From the NCBI GenBank assembly GCA_033980235.1, contig CM067079.1, forward strand, positions 29,724,147-29,788,146: DNA of 64,000 nt. Direction: 5' to 3'. The stretch is from Diadema setosum. Lineage: Eukaryota; Echinodermata; Echinoidea; Diadematoida; Diadematidae. Below, in pieces: positions 11,311 through 22,433 of this stretch (position 1 is its first letter; every line of letters starts with the position of its first letter). A model generated the notes under the pieces. The model did not search any database. It was not told the origin of the DNA and saw only the letters and a list, made by a program, of their open reading frames with translations. Both the position numbers and the translations under genes were made by a program.

Positions 11311-11961
11311 CTTTGTGGCACTGAATGAGACTACCCTGCATGCTTTTAAAGGAGACTTGCTAAATAAAAAAAAAAAAAATAAATAAATAAATAAAGTAAA
11401 ATAAAACACACAAACAAAGAAACACGAAACACACACACACACACACACCCGCAATGATCATGGATTATTTGTAAAAAAAGAAAAAAATACGTGACAGGCA
11501 TGCACAATATTCAGTAGCGCTCGCAAAGTGTGTCGATATCGTTTCGTATGCTTACCAAGTATCAAGTAGCTGGCTGCACTTCCGGGTGTAATATTGCTGA
11601 TTTCTGTCTGGCTCCGAAACAAATTTAGGCATGAGATCACTTCAATATCTGTTGTTTAGCTGTAGGAAGGTGTGAACACGTGTAAGATAGCATGTGGTCT
11701 CACCTTCTTACTGGACCCCAGCAAAATCCTGAGAGTTTGTTTGAGGACAGAGAGATACATTGCGTAATGCGCACAAAATGGTGGGGCGATGAATGCAGCT
11801 ATCAGAGGGGTGTTTGTACAAATGTATTCTTTTTGAACTTTCACCTGATCGCTTCCGGGAAGCGGGTTTTCCCACATCTCAAACACTGTGTCTAACTGAA
11901 AATCACAGAACATAATGATTAACCATTACCATAGTATCATTAACACGTCGAAGATATATAC
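11311..11961. other. Unit 1 non-coding flank, common to all four units
   Basis: Matches 32745-33360, 45680-46283 and 56160-56760. The common landmark is CAGCAAAATCCTGAGAG. Small frames here are not conserved between copies. Includes an (AC)n run near 11430. Confidence 0.6.
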
Positions 11962-12866
11962 TGTAACAAAATGATATCTATTTTGTGTAGAGTGAAGTGC
12001 ATTTCCTTTGGAATTTGTGCGAAACTACTATTAGAGCGAAATTTGTTCATAGATATTCAGTAACACAATGTAGTCGTGGTTACTTTGTGCTGAGTTATAC
12101 ATGTGACAAGCTATGCGTTCTAAAAGAGTGTTTGAATTGTTCCTTTAAGTCAGTCTTCTGTATTGATGATTATTTGTCAATTAGTGGTTTTTGTGGAGAT
12201 TCAGATAGTGATAAAAAGTGTGGATGATAAGTGCAGCGATAATTCCTACAGTTAGTTCAAAGTTGTGTTACAGAGTTTTGACACATACATTTAGCATTGT
12301 GTGTGTATACGTGTATATACAGGTTGGGCATATGACACATTTTAGACAATTAACGTTGATTAATTAGTAAACATGATCAGTTATGGGACTGAAAACGGTG
12401 TTGATGTTTGATTAAAATGATTTCAATCAAACTGTGAAGAGTTTAAAGGGATAGCTTAACTCTGTGTAAAAATAAAGAAAGAATAAAGGAAATTTTAGGG
12501 GAATTTGATAACCATGTCTATAATAATTCCACACAGGTACTATTAGCAACCTCATTAGGCGTTAGGAGGGGTGAAGTGCATGAAACAATTCCTGCACTAT
12601 AGGCGTGGGCGGAGTGACGTCACTTCCGCATAGCGACGAACTCGCTGCCCTGAGTGCGATGAAAACAATAGCCGTCAAACGAGCGTGTCATACAATACGC
12701 GAATTGCAATATATGGGACCGTTCATTAGCACACATAAACGGGAGTTTACGTGCATCTACAGTGGAGCTGTCAGTTCACGCTGTGTTACTACTGTTCATT
12801 TCACTTTTATTTACCGCTGAATCTAGTTCATTGTTCCAGTTAAAATATGCTTTCATAGATTATAAG

Positions 12867-13013
12867 ATGTCTTTCGATTACTGTGATAAACTTTCACGGG
12901 AAGCAAAGGAGAGACACGAGACTAAACTGTCCTCCATCGGCCTTGCAGTTTGTCCCTACCGTGTACCTAACTATACACAGCCCAGTCGTCGCTGTACATA
13001 CGTATTCGCGTAG
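12867..13013 (+). pseudogene. Possible first exon of a transposon-encoded protein
   Basis: The open frame from the ATG at 12867 reads MSFDYCDKLSREAKERH, then KLSSIGLAVCPYR. The pattern A-x-x-R-x-x-x-K-L-x-x-I-G-L followed by (D/C)PY resembles, from memory, the start of transposon-associated proteins in invertebrate genomes. After CPYR the frame runs into unrelated residues and a stop, and a possible splice donor (GTACCT) lies there. The rest of the gene would have been displaced by the retrotransposon that follows. The family assignment is weak, and coincidence cannot be excluded. Confidence 0.25.
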
Positions 13014-14339
13014 CGTATTAACAGCGTCTGGTCGGGCTAGCGTGTACCCGCAGACTCGCGGATCAATGACCCTACGTCGTGGCCAGATATTCAGTTCGCC
13101 GATGTGTACATGTACCTAACGAGTACACCTGGTTAGTAGTCGGTTATCATTTACTTCCAGCAATTTGAATTCAGAGCATATCGTCCTTGACTTCACTGGA
13201 CTCCAGTGGGATCCGTCTTCATTCTCCCGTCTTCATTCTCCCAGCTGATAGCAGCTTCCCGCTATGGTGTCGATTTTGTTTTTGTTTTTGTTGCTTGTTT
13301 CCCCCCTTCGCGACTTTGGCGAGTGGGACGTCCCAATCCTGCGGACGCTGCTTATGATGATCAATGATTGAGCAAAAAAGTCAATACCATTTTTTGTTTC
13401 ACTGATCTCATCTCGTTCTCATTCTCTCTGCAAACTTAAATGAATATAAAAAAATATAAACACTTATGTATATATGGAATAATCTTCTATTACGTTATGC
13501 AGATAATTTGTTTCATTCTCTTCAATTTAATTTTGATTGAGGTGTTGTAATGGTAGGGATGGGGTTGAAGAAAGCTTACGATGAGGTGATATCCGGGAAA
13601 GCTGATAGTATCAATCAGTTATACGCTTATTGTCTAAACTCTCTTATGAGATGTTCTGTATTTGTTATTTGTTTTTCTTTGTTCTTCTCTGATTTCTTTT
13701 CCATTTTCTCCTTCATGACATTCCCAGCGAACAAATATTCAGAATTGATTTCTACATCGTAGTTTGTCTATCATGACTTGTGAAGATATGACACTTATTG
13801 TTTTATTATGGCCAATAGGCACTTACTGTTAATATCAGAAACTACAGTGTAGGTGCATACAGTAAACATCAAATGTATTCGTGTCTCCCTTCGTCTCTCT
13901 CCTTCTCTCCTGATCCCCAAATAACCTATAAAAATTCATATATAGTTTGAATTATGCACGTGAATATATCTCGTATGAAAATTATATTTTTTTGAATATC
14001 AAGGGAGCTCACTAACTCAAATGCAGTCTGTTGTTAAATCCAAGCTGACATCATTGCTTATGCCTCGTTTTGTATTGGCAGAGCAGACACAGGCCACGGA
14101 CGTGCGTGCCCAATTTGATATCATCGGCTATGTCTTGTCTGCGTCCTTGTTGTTTCTCGTGTCTTGTGTGTGTCTCATGTCTATGCTTCATGTGTGTGTT
14201 TCTTGTATGCGTTTCATGTTTGTGTATATGCGTTTCTCTTTCTTTTCTTCCAGGTCTGTACATTCCCACATAACTACAATTTCCAGGTCTAGGTCTAAGT
14301 GGAACTTTTGTCGATTCCGGTGTGATTCTCTTTATACTT

Positions 14340-17300
14340 ATGGCTAATCCAACATTTGTTTTCAACTCTGTGAACGATGATGAATTTCATGATACAGTTG
14401 GGCGCTCTTTTACGTCCGCGCAGGAAAACAAAACTTCCACCTTATATGAAGCATACATATCGAACAAACTTAATGCTTCAGCACAAGAATTTGAATATAA
14501 TTTTGATCCTGAAGATCCTGTGCAAAGTTCATCATGCGCTTATCTGACTGTAAATCAGTATAAACAATATGTTATGAATAGTGATGATGACAATTTTTTG
14601 TTAGCTCATTTGAATATACGAAGCATAAGTAGAAATTTTGATAAGTTGCGATTATTTTTAGAAAACTCTGGTAATAACAGTTCTGTTATAGGTTTGACCG
14701 AAACATGGTTGACTCCCAATATAAGTCATTTATTTTCTATATCCGGCTTTGATTTCGTGTACAGAAATAGAAAAGAAAGAATGGGTGGTGGCGTGGGTTT
14801 ATACATCCCCAACAAATTTGAATATTCTATCCACGAAGAATTGAATGTCATGACTGATGTAGTTGAATCTCTTTTTGTTGAAATGGTAAACCCGAATGGG
14901 AAAAACATACTGATTGGAGTTGTTTACAGACCCCCTGGATCGAATCCGAATGATTTTTTGTTGTATATACAAAATTTAATGCAGAACTCTATCTTTACAA
15001 ATAAACACGTATATTTAATGGGTGATTTCAATATTGATCTTATGAAATGTAATTCCCAACATATTTCGCAAGAATTTGTAGAAACCTTAATGTCTGTTTC
15101 CTTATTACCGTTAATTTCTAAGCCGACCCGTGTTACTGACCGATCTGCCACTTTGATTGATAATATTTTTTGTAATATTCTCCCAATTCCCGAGTCTGGT
15201 ATTGTTTTATCTGACATCTCTGATCATTATCCAATCTTCACACAAGTGCCAATTAAGTTATCTACTAGGCAAAATAATTATCAGAGACGTCGTAAGATTA
15301 CGGCCAATAATCTTATTAATTTGCAAAATAGTTTAAAAGATATTGATTGGTTTTATGTATACAACAATACCGATCTTGATTTGTGTTATGATTATTTTAT
15401 GAAAAGTATCACTTCTAAAATTGATGAACATATTCCGTTTTGCACAAGGAAAAGTTCTTATAAAAGAACTCCAAGACTCCCGTGGATAACCCAATCACTT
15501 TTAAGATCGATTAATAGAAAAAATAATTTGTTTTATAAATACAGGAGTAACCCTACGGATAAAAACAGACAAAAATATGTGACTTATAAAAACACGCTTA
15601 CTAATTTATTGCGTTTACAAAAGAGAAAATTTTATGTCAACCAGATAATGAAATATAAAAATGATATTAAGAATACTTGGAAAACAATAAAAGAGGTTAT
15701 GAATACATCTAATGATGTATCTAGTATTTCAGAAGTACGATGGGGTAATACCTCAAGCAATGTACCTGCTGGTATGGCCGAAATTTTTAATGATTTTTTT
15801 GCATCGATTGGGAAAAATTTATCACAAAGTATCCCTTCATCTAATAAAGTGTTTTATGATTTTCTAGATATACCTAATCCTAAAACTATATTTTTGGACC
15901 CTACGTATAATGAAGAAGTTATTGATATTATTCATAATTTGAAAGAAGGGAAAAGCCCAGGTTGTGATGGAATCGATAATTATTTGTTGAAAAATATAAT
16001 TCTTCAAATAATAGATCCTTTAGTATATATTATTAATTTATCACTTAGTACTGGGCTTGTACCAAGTCAAATGAAGACTGCCAAAGTTATACCTATATAT
16101 AAGAAAGGGGAGAAAAATGATGTCAATAATTACAGACCAATATCGTTATTAACCTCAATTTCTAAAATTTTGGAAAGAATAGTATATATCCGAACTGTAA
16201 AATTTTTCAATATGAGTAATATATTTACGAATTTTCAATTTGGATTCAGAGAAAATCACAACACCACCCACGCTTTACTTACCTTTGTGGAAAAGATTAC
16301 ACATGCACTTGATACATTTTCGCATACAATAGGCATCTTCCTGGACTTTTCAAAGGCTTTTGATACGATTAATCATGGTATACTTCTTTCTAAGTTATCC
16401 CATTATGGTATTCGCGGAAAAGCCTTGCAATGGTTTACGAGTTATTTATCTGACAGATTTCAATATGTACATGTCAACAGTTTTGATTCTTCTATGAAGA
16501 AAATAGAATGTGGTGTTCCGCAAGGAAGTTTGTTAGGCCCACTGTTATTTATAGTTTACATTAATGATTTTTATAGATCTTCAGATAAACTCTCTTTCAT
16601 ATTATTCGCGGATGATTCCAATCTTTTTTATTCCCACCCTGACCCTAATACTTTGATTAGTACAGTGAATGATGAATTGAAGAATGTCTCACAATGGATA
16701 TATGCAAATAAATTGTCACTGAATATTGAGAAGACAAAGTATATGTTTTTCAGTAATTCTTTAGATAGATTACCAGGTAATGTTATATTTGACACTACTC
16801 CTCTTGAAGAGGTTTCGTCTATTAAATTCTTAGGTGTTTGTGTTGATAATAAGTTATCATGGAAGTGTCACATAAACAATATTTGTAAAGTAATTGCACG
16901 TAACATAGGCATAATGAATAGATTGAAATATTATCTTCCTTCTTCGGCTTTGATTACGCTTTATTCAAGTTTGGTATTGCCGTACTTGAATTACGGAATT
17001 CTTGCTTGGGGGAATACATATTCGACATTGTTAGATAAACTATTTCTTCTGCAAAAGATGGCGCTCAGAATCGTTTTTAACCTTCATATCCGAGCACATA
17101 CTGACAAGCTTTTCCTTGAGCACAAAATTCTGAAAATAAATGAGTTGTATTTGTTACAACTTGGTCAATTTATGTTTAATTACAACTGCAATCATCTACC
17201 CAAAATATTTTATTCTTTATTTCACCGTAACAGCCACGTACATAAATATCCCACTAGACAATCTAAAGAATTTCATCTTCCCTTAGTTAGAACTGTACAC

Positions 17301-17432
17301 ACTCAAAATACATTTGTTTATACCGGACCCAGATTTTGGAATAGCTTAGATAATGATCTAAAAGAATCTGTGAAGTTAATTACATTTAAGTATAAACTAA
17401 AAAAACATTTGTTTTCCAAATATACCAGTTAA
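14340..17432 (+). CDS. Non-LTR retrotransposon polyprotein (endonuclease + reverse transcriptase)
   Basis: A 1030-residue frame without stops or frameshifts. An in-frame GTG at 14322 lies upstream, but the ATG at 14340 is the natural start. An APE-type endonuclease spans about 88-300, with motifs LNIRS (91-95), LTETW (119-123), VYRPPG (195-200), GDFNID (228-233) and SDH (294-296). The reverse transcriptase spans about 530-810: KSPGCDGID (538-546), NNYRPISLL (596-604), FLDFSKAFD (667-675), GVPQGSLLGP (725-734) and the catalytic FADD (756-759). The C-terminal region ends in RFWNSLDND and a basic tail. There is no RNase H domain. The product would nick target DNA and prime reverse transcription from its own 3' UTR. 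Intact motifs suggest a young, possibly active copy. The clade (CR1, Rex1 or Daphne-like) cannot be settled by eye. Confidence 0.95.
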   Translation: MANPTFVFNSVNDDEFHDTVGRSFTSAQENKTSTLYEAYISNKLNASAQEFEYNFDPEDPVQSSSCAYLTVNQYKQYVMNSDDDNFLLAHLNIRSISRNFDKLRLFLENSGNNSSVIGLTETWLTPNISHLFSISGFDFVYRNRKERMGGGVGLYIPNKFEYSIHEELNVMTDVVESLFVEMVNPNGKNILIGVVYRPPGSNPNDFLLYIQNLMQNSIFTNKHVYLMGDFNIDLMKCNSQHISQEFVETLMSVSLLPLISKPTRVTDRSATLIDNIFCNILPIPESGIVLSDISDHYPIFTQVPIKLSTRQNNYQRRRKITANNLINLQNSLKDIDWFYVYNNTDLDLCYDYFMKSITSKIDEHIPFCTRKSSYKRTPRLPWITQSLLRSINRKNNLFYKYRSNPTDKNRQKYVTYKNTLTNLLRLQKRKFYVNQIMKYKNDIKNTWKTIKEVMNTSNDVSSISEVRWGNTSSNVPAGMAEIFNDFFASIGKNLSQSIPSSNKVFYDFLDIPNPKTIFLDPTYNEEVIDIIHNLKEGKSPGCDGIDNYLLKNIILQIIDPLVYIINLSLSTGLVPSQMKTAKVIPIYKKGEKNDVNNYRPISLLTSISKILERIVYIRTVKFFNMSNIFTNFQFGFRENHNTTHALLTFVEKITHALDTFSHTIGIFLDFSKAFDTINHGILLSKLSHYGIRGKALQWFTSYLSDRFQYVHVNSFDSSMKKIECGVPQGSLLGPLLFIVYINDFYRSSDKLSFILFADDSNLFYSHPDPNTLISTVNDELKNVSQWIYANKLSLNIEKTKYMFFSNSLDRLPGNVIFDTTPLEEVSSIKFLGVCVDNKLSWKCHINNICKVIARNIGIMNRLKYYLPSSALITLYSSLVLPYLNYGILAWGNTYSTLLDKLFLLQKMALRIVFNLHIRAHTDKLFLEHKILKINELYLLQLGQFMFNYNCNHLPKIFYSLFHRNSHVHKYPTRQSKEFHLPLVRTVHTQNTFVYTGPRFWNSLDNDLKESVKLITFKYKLKKHLFSKYTS

Positions 17433-17883
17433 TTCTGTTCAATGAAAAAACACGTCATGTTTCACTTTTCCTCGAGATTTTGTAGTGTGTCCACAGACCT
17501 TTTCCATCCCTCTCCTTTTCCTTCTCTATTCTTCCCTGCTACTTTTTCCTTGTTCTTCGTTGTCCAGTATCTGTCTGAGTGCATTTCCTCAAATTTTGTT
17601 ATTTTTGTGTATTGTGTTATTGTTGTTGTCGTCGTTATGTTTTTTGTGGCCGATTGCATATCTTTTTCCATTCAATTTTCCTGGCACACCTGGCCCCATA
17701 GTGTCTGTGCCACAAATGTGATATGTTATATAGTTTATACGATTGCATCCTAAAATCCTAGTAAGTATTGTTCATAGTATCAACATCATTATATCAATTA
17801 GTAAAATGTACAATAGTATGTAGAAGAATTTAAATGAATATGTCTATTTGGTATAACAAATTGGTGCTGTTGTTGTTTTGTTC

Positions 17884-17928
17884 CAGTGTTCCACGTTTTA
17901 CAAGCGTGGCTTTTTTAGTGGAACACTG
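17884..17928 (+). other. Stem-loop in the retrotransposon 3' UTR
   Basis: CAGTGTTCCAC (17884-17894) pairs perfectly with GTGGAACACTG (17918-17928) around a 23-base loop. It lies about 240 bp before the 3' end. By analogy with non-LTR elements whose transcriptase recognises 3' RNA structure, it may be a recognition element. This role is inferred. Confidence 0.5.
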
Positions 17929-18167
17929 TTTTCCATCATTGTGATTATTTACTATTTTTGTTGCAATGACAAAGTGCATTGTTTCTTTTTTACGACATCA
18001 TTCGTGTATAATATACTTTATATTGTATTGAAAAAATCCTTTATCGGACGAGTGTAAGAGAAATGAAAAAAAAATGTATCACTTTGGATTATGTCAACTG
18101 TTTCTTTTCTTTTCTTTGTGATGATGGAAATAAATAAACTATTGAATCGAATTGAATCGAATTGAAA

Positions 18168-18285
18168 ACCACCGGTTCCTTCTTTCTGGACTGCGATCAC
18201 GTTTTGGAAGTTCAAAGAAAGATCGTTTTTTGTCCAACATTAGACTATGATTATGGCAGCCAAACACAACACAACTTCGAGGCAT
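18168..18285 (-). pseudogene. N-terminal half of a THAP domain, cut by the retrotransposon
   Basis: On the minus strand, an ATG at 18285 opens MPRSCVVFGCHN, followed by SFFELPK and RRNRW. This is the start of a C2CH THAP zinc finger: Met-Pro, Cys-x4-Cys, the F-x-x-P segment and the Arg-Trp that precedes the helix. The frame meets the 3' terminal repeat of the non-LTR element right after NRW, so the second Cys-x2-His pair is missing. I could not find the other half beyond the 5' side of the retrotransposon. THAP domains occur in host factors and in P, Kolobok and related transposases. The setting favours a transposon gene. Confidence 0.6.
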
Positions 18286-18623
18286 TGTGAGGATGTGAAA
18301 CAAACGATGAAATGATGTACGAATCTGCAGTAAAAATGTCAGAAAGCTGTGCAGAAATAACCGATAATAGCACACTAGCGTATACCGTTCATTCAGTGCA
18401 GTGCATTATGCATGTACCGTGCGTGTATGCATGCGATGCATTGCTGAGCGCTGCACTAAGGTACGGTCGCTAAGCATTTGTTTTCATCGGCCGGGTCGGT
18501 TACTAGGGCTCCATGTTGAAAATGCCCGGATGTCCGCCCCCGCCTATACTCTGCTCATACACTCTGACCAAAGAGGAGGAGGATTGAGACTGAATAGTCC
18601 AGGCGCAGGGACCCAGAAAAAAT
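18286..18623. other. Region upstream of the THAP exon
   Basis: Moderately GC-rich sequence between the THAP start and the foldback element, possibly its promoter. GCCCCCGCCTATA (about 18536) is a near inverse of TATAGGCGTGGGC (about 12599) on the far side of the retrotransposon. This suggests that both are subterminal parts of one older DNA transposon. Confidence 0.35.
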
Positions 18624-19314
18624 GACTTCGTACAACCCACCCCGCAGAAAAGGTTTGACTGCATAGGGTGGTCGGTTGGACTCTCTGGAACATCCCTAGG
18701 TAGTATGTGATTCGAAATTGTGGTATCAATAAAATTTTACAGGCCATTTTAGTTGCGACAAGACCTTATTGTTCGAAAAAGAGTCTGCGCACGCCAAGAC
18801 TACTACACGCACCACCAGCACTGCTACAGGCGCCAGTGCCAGTGGTGCGTGTAGTAGTCTTAGCGCACGCAGACTTTTTCCTCGGCAAACAAGGGTTTTT
18901 GCCAGCAAACTCACTAGCTGAGGTCAGTGTAGTTTAGTTTCTAGCCGTTTTTATTTCGTGTATATTTTTTCCGAGTTGCAGCAAGCCGAGTGAGGTTGCA
19001 TACCCAGTGATTGTGACCCCAAACCGTTCGGGCGTTGCAATCACTTGGTATTCGCCTTCGCTCGGCTTAGCACAATAAAGTGGGTTTCTACACATGCGCA
19101 AGCTACAACTCGGAGAGATGAAAACGAAATAAAAACGACTAGAAACTAGACTGGGGTCGGTTACGGCTGGCACTGAAAATTACAACATAATCACAGTTTT
19201 TTGCAGTTATTTCATGAATAATTCCTCAAAGCACCGTAAAACCATATATATATATATGTTGCTAAAGATGTCAGCAAAACAATGGGACACATTGTAAGTT
19301 AAAATATTGTGCAT

Positions 19315-19330
19315 GGTTACCATGGTAACC
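19315..19330. promoter_or_regulatory. X-box-like palindrome GGTTACCATGGTAACC
   Basis: A perfect 16-bp palindrome matching the RFX X-box form GTNRCC-N-RGYAAC. Any regulatory role is inference, since it lies inside a mobile element. Confidence 0.35.
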
Positions 19331-19486
19331 AGATGTACACAGGTGATTGATAATCCGAAAAATGCCTCCAACTGCTGCAAAATTTTGGTATTTTTATTCA
19401 GTTTTTTTTTTTTTGTAGATAGGTGAATTAAAAACAAACATTTCTATTGATTATTGTTCAAAAAAGTTTTTTTCCTGTTGCCATGG

Positions 19487-19500
19487 CAACCAGTAATATC
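19487..19500. promoter_or_regulatory. X-box-like palindrome GTTGCCATGGCAAC
   Basis: A perfect 14-bp palindrome of the RFX-site type, identical to those at 36102 and 36253. Confidence 0.4.
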
Positions 19501-19924
19501 TAATCAGGATTCAGCTGTCAATACTTAAGAACTAATGCCCATATTTTCAAAAAGCTCAATAAGCATGTCATTCTGCATAATTGTACCATTTACCGTACTT
19601 TTAAAACATATTTGACTTCAAATTACAGGCAAATGTTGTTTCCAGCAATGTATGGACACAAAATTCCCTTCAAAATCTATGTTAATACAGAGAGCAAAGT
19701 CGACGATATTCTGATATTAGCATTTTAGAGTATATATTTACAGAGAAATGGTTATTGGAAACAACCTTGGAAAAGAGCAGAAGAAAGCAATATTGATTGT
19801 TCTTGTTCTTGTCTGGTCAAAAGAAGCAAAAATTTTCTTATTATTCTCTTTATTTTTCTTGACCTTTAATCGCAAATATCTCCATTTGACAAATATGGAC
19901 TTATCGCTTTTTGCCAACAAACTC

Positions 19925-19960
<36 letters not shown>

Positions 19961-20140
19961 AGTATTTTAGCTTTATTTTCAACAAGTTTATTTGTGGATC
20001 GAGGTATTTGTGAATCAGGGTATTTTAAGGACGTCTCAGGGTCAGACAATTCAGACAATCAGACAACTTTCTGTCTCAAATATACGATCAGCATTTATGT
20101 TTGTACCACACCAGCGTGCGATAAAAGTGAAAAAAAAAAT

Positions 20141-20290
20141 ATCTCGAGTGTAAATACTTGTTCGTGCTTTTCGTGGACTGTAAGTGCACGAAATTTGAAT
20201 CACTCTGTTTGTTATAGGCTATTATCTAAAGTGTAGATACATTTTTGTGCTTTTCATGGACTGTAAGTGCACGAAATTTGATTCATTCTG
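20141..20290. repeat. Two-copy tandem repeat (GTGCTTTTCGTGGACTG motif)
   Basis: The segment with GTGCTTTTCGTGGACTG and GCACGAAATTTGAATCA near 20164 recurs about 83 bp further on with few changes. It lies in the middle of the foldback element. Confidence 0.7.
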
Positions 20291-20652
20291 TCGATATATG
20301 GTATCATTATTTGGACAACGTATGGTGATATTTCATAACCAAGTTCGAATCGTCAGTTCTTTGTTAGATATGAATTTCTTGTTATGCCTGTTACTAGAGC
20401 TCACAGTGTGACAGACTTTCAGTACTTTGTTATACATTACAGTACAAGTTTTGTAACTTTTTTGTTCAACAATTTTATTTGTGGATCAGGGTATTTTAAG
20501 GACATTTCGGGCTCAGATAACTTTCTATTTTCCACAGTCATTTATAAGTTTGCCACAAGAAAGTAGGATAAAGTGAAAACAAACATCTGGAAATCAGACA
20601 CGTTTGTTTATTTTGCCTTACGTGCTCATGATCACCCATTGTAGGTCGGGTC

Positions 20653-21633
20653 TTAACCCTATAAAGCCCAAGCTATTTTGACCCCTTCCAGGCCCAAGGG
20701 GGGGGGGGGGGGCGGCACATTTTCCCCTCCTACATAACTTCTTTATTATATGATGTATGACCGTCATATTTGGCACAAGGGTAGAGCAACTCATGCTCTA
20801 CATGACCCAACATTTCTCAAGGTTACCCACTGAGGGCACTATTTCCCAAAATATAAAAAATACATAGAAAATATGCTAAAATCATGTTTTTCTTTCTATT
20901 TCTTTATCCCCAGTAAATATGTTGTTATTTTATATTAATCATTTTCATATTTACTACAAAGGAAGAGCAAGTCAACGTTCACTATTTGTTATGGTTGAAA
21001 TTTCTCAAGGTCAACATGTGGGGGCGTAATTCATTACAATATAAAGAAATATATGAAACCTATTACGTATTGCTTGGAATGGGTACATATATTTGTATCA
21101 CATTTCATATTTCCAAAATACTGAAATTTTAAGTTTACAGATTGATATTATGATAAACAAATGATATTCCAGGCAAAGCTTCTGTGAAGATAACACAAAA
21201 TAAAAAGGTAATCTTTGAAAAATGCTGTATTTTCGATTGTTTCTATTATATCTATTGTTTGATGCCTATGTAATATAGAAAATAAAGGAAATAATAAGAC
21301 CATTTCAGGGTAATTCTCAACCATAATTACTTCACATTTCTTTCCTTTAGCAAACTATAGCCAAGAAAACCCCAATTTCATCCATAATTATATTGTTAAC
21401 TGAAATTGAAACAAAATCATACAAAATCTGACTAACATGGTTGTCAGTTTACGGTTGCCATATCAAACAGGAATATCGGACATACCTAAATTATATATCA
21501 AAATGTTTGTATTAAGATTTTAGGAAAAGCCACCAAATTTGGTTGAAATCGGGTAAAGGGTTTAGGAGCGGCAAATGAAGATATGGTAGGGGGCACAATG
21601 TGCCCCCCCCCCCCTTGGGCTTTATAGGGTTAA
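20653..21633. mobile_element. 981-bp TTAA-flanked element nested in the foldback element
   Basis: Starts TTAACCCTATAAAGCCCAAG and ends with the exact inverse CTTGGGCTTTATAGGGTTAA, so TTAA sits at both ends. G and C runs follow the inverted ends inward. No coding sequence is visible, so it is a non-autonomous TTAA-type (piggyBac- or Kolobok-like) element. Confidence 0.75.
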
Positions 21634-22433
21634 ACTACCCACCTCAACACTACAAACTTAATCTGGATAAAACGGATAGGACCCCTAAGATTTTCCCTCA
21701 TTCTCTCCTTAATAGCATTAATTCATTACTGCACGTTTTAATACAAATTTACATGTCATGACTTTTCATTTTATTTTTTTTTATTTTTAACCCTAGCTTA
21801 CCAACGAAAAGTACGCTTTTAATTCCATTGATGGATAATGCAGTGTACGTGTATATTCCTTCTGTGATTATGTTGTAATTTTCAGTGCCAGCCGTAACCG
21901 ACCCCAGTCTAGTTTCTAGTCGTTTTTATTTCGTTTTCATCTCTCCGAGTTGTAGCTTGCGCATGTGTAGAAACCCACTTTATTGTGCTAAGCCGAGCGA
22001 AGGCGAATACCAAGTGATTGCAACGCCCGAACGGTTTGGGGTCACAATCACTGGGTATGCAACCTCACTCGGCTTGCTGCAACTCGGAAAAAATATACAC
22101 GAAATAAAAACGGCTAGAAACTAAACTACACTGACCTCAGCTAGTGAGTTTGCTGGCAAAAACCCTTGTTTGCCGAGGAAAAAGTCTGCGTGCGCTAAGA
22201 CTACTACACGCACCACTGGCACTGGCGCGTGTAGCAGTGCTAGTGGTGCGTGTAGTAGTCTTGGCGTGCGCAGACTCTTTTTCGAACAATAAGGTCTTGT
22301 CGCAACTAAAATGGCCTGTAAAATTTTATTGATACCACAATTTCGAATCACATACTACCTGGGGGTGTTCCTGGAGGTCCCATCTACCACTCTGTGTGGT
22401 CAAACCTTTTCTGCGGGGTGGGTTGAACGAACT

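Larger units (their letters stand above)
13200..18167 (+). mobile_element. Non-LTR retrotransposon, CR1/Jockey-group type, apparently full-length coding
   Basis: The element carries one long ORF with AP endonuclease and reverse transcriptase, a ~700-bp 3' UTR with a stem-loop (17884-17928), an AATAAA-like stretch and a terminal 10-bp repeat (ATTGAATCGA, 2.5 copies, 18141-18167) in place of a poly-A tail. Short 3' tandem repeats of this kind are known in L2/CR1-related clades. The 3' boundary is sharp because a THAP-domain exon begins immediately after it. The 5' boundary is not resolved. I put it near 13200, where a GC-richer, leader-like segment begins, but it could lie anywhere between 13.0 and 14.3 kb. 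No ORF1 with a zinc knuckle is visible. Confidence 0.7.
19197..20652. other. Middle of the foldback element, non-coding
   Basis: No gene. Contains two X-box-like palindromes (19315 and 19487), a (TA)n run at 19927-19959, a diverged direct repeat with TATTTGTGGATC near 19988 and 20476, and another with TGGACTGTAAGTGCACG near 20176 and 20259. Confidence 0.5.
18624..22433. mobile_element. Foldback-type element with ~570-bp inverted arms
   Basis: Arm 1 (18624-19196) is the inverse of arm 2 (21862-22433). Outer ends read GACTTCGTACAACCCACC and its near inverse. Inner ends read ATTACAACATAATCACAG and its inverse. Frames at 18934-19173 and 21885-22124 give the same 79 residues from opposite strands, so the arms are nearly identical there. 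Differences concentrate at the outer edge and in the small hairpin of each arm. The 2.7-kb middle has no transposase. It holds a (TA)n run, short direct repeats and the TTAA element at 20653-21633. I saw no convincing target-site duplication. Confidence 0.75.

Noticed and set aside
14322..14340. Upstream start of the retrotransposon ORF
   Set aside because: The in-frame codon at 14322 is GTG. The first ATG in frame is at 14340, which I used.
18934..19173. 79-codon frame identical to one at 21885-22124
   Set aside because: The two frames are the inverted arms of one foldback element read on opposite strands. Identity reflects DNA duplication, not a gene.
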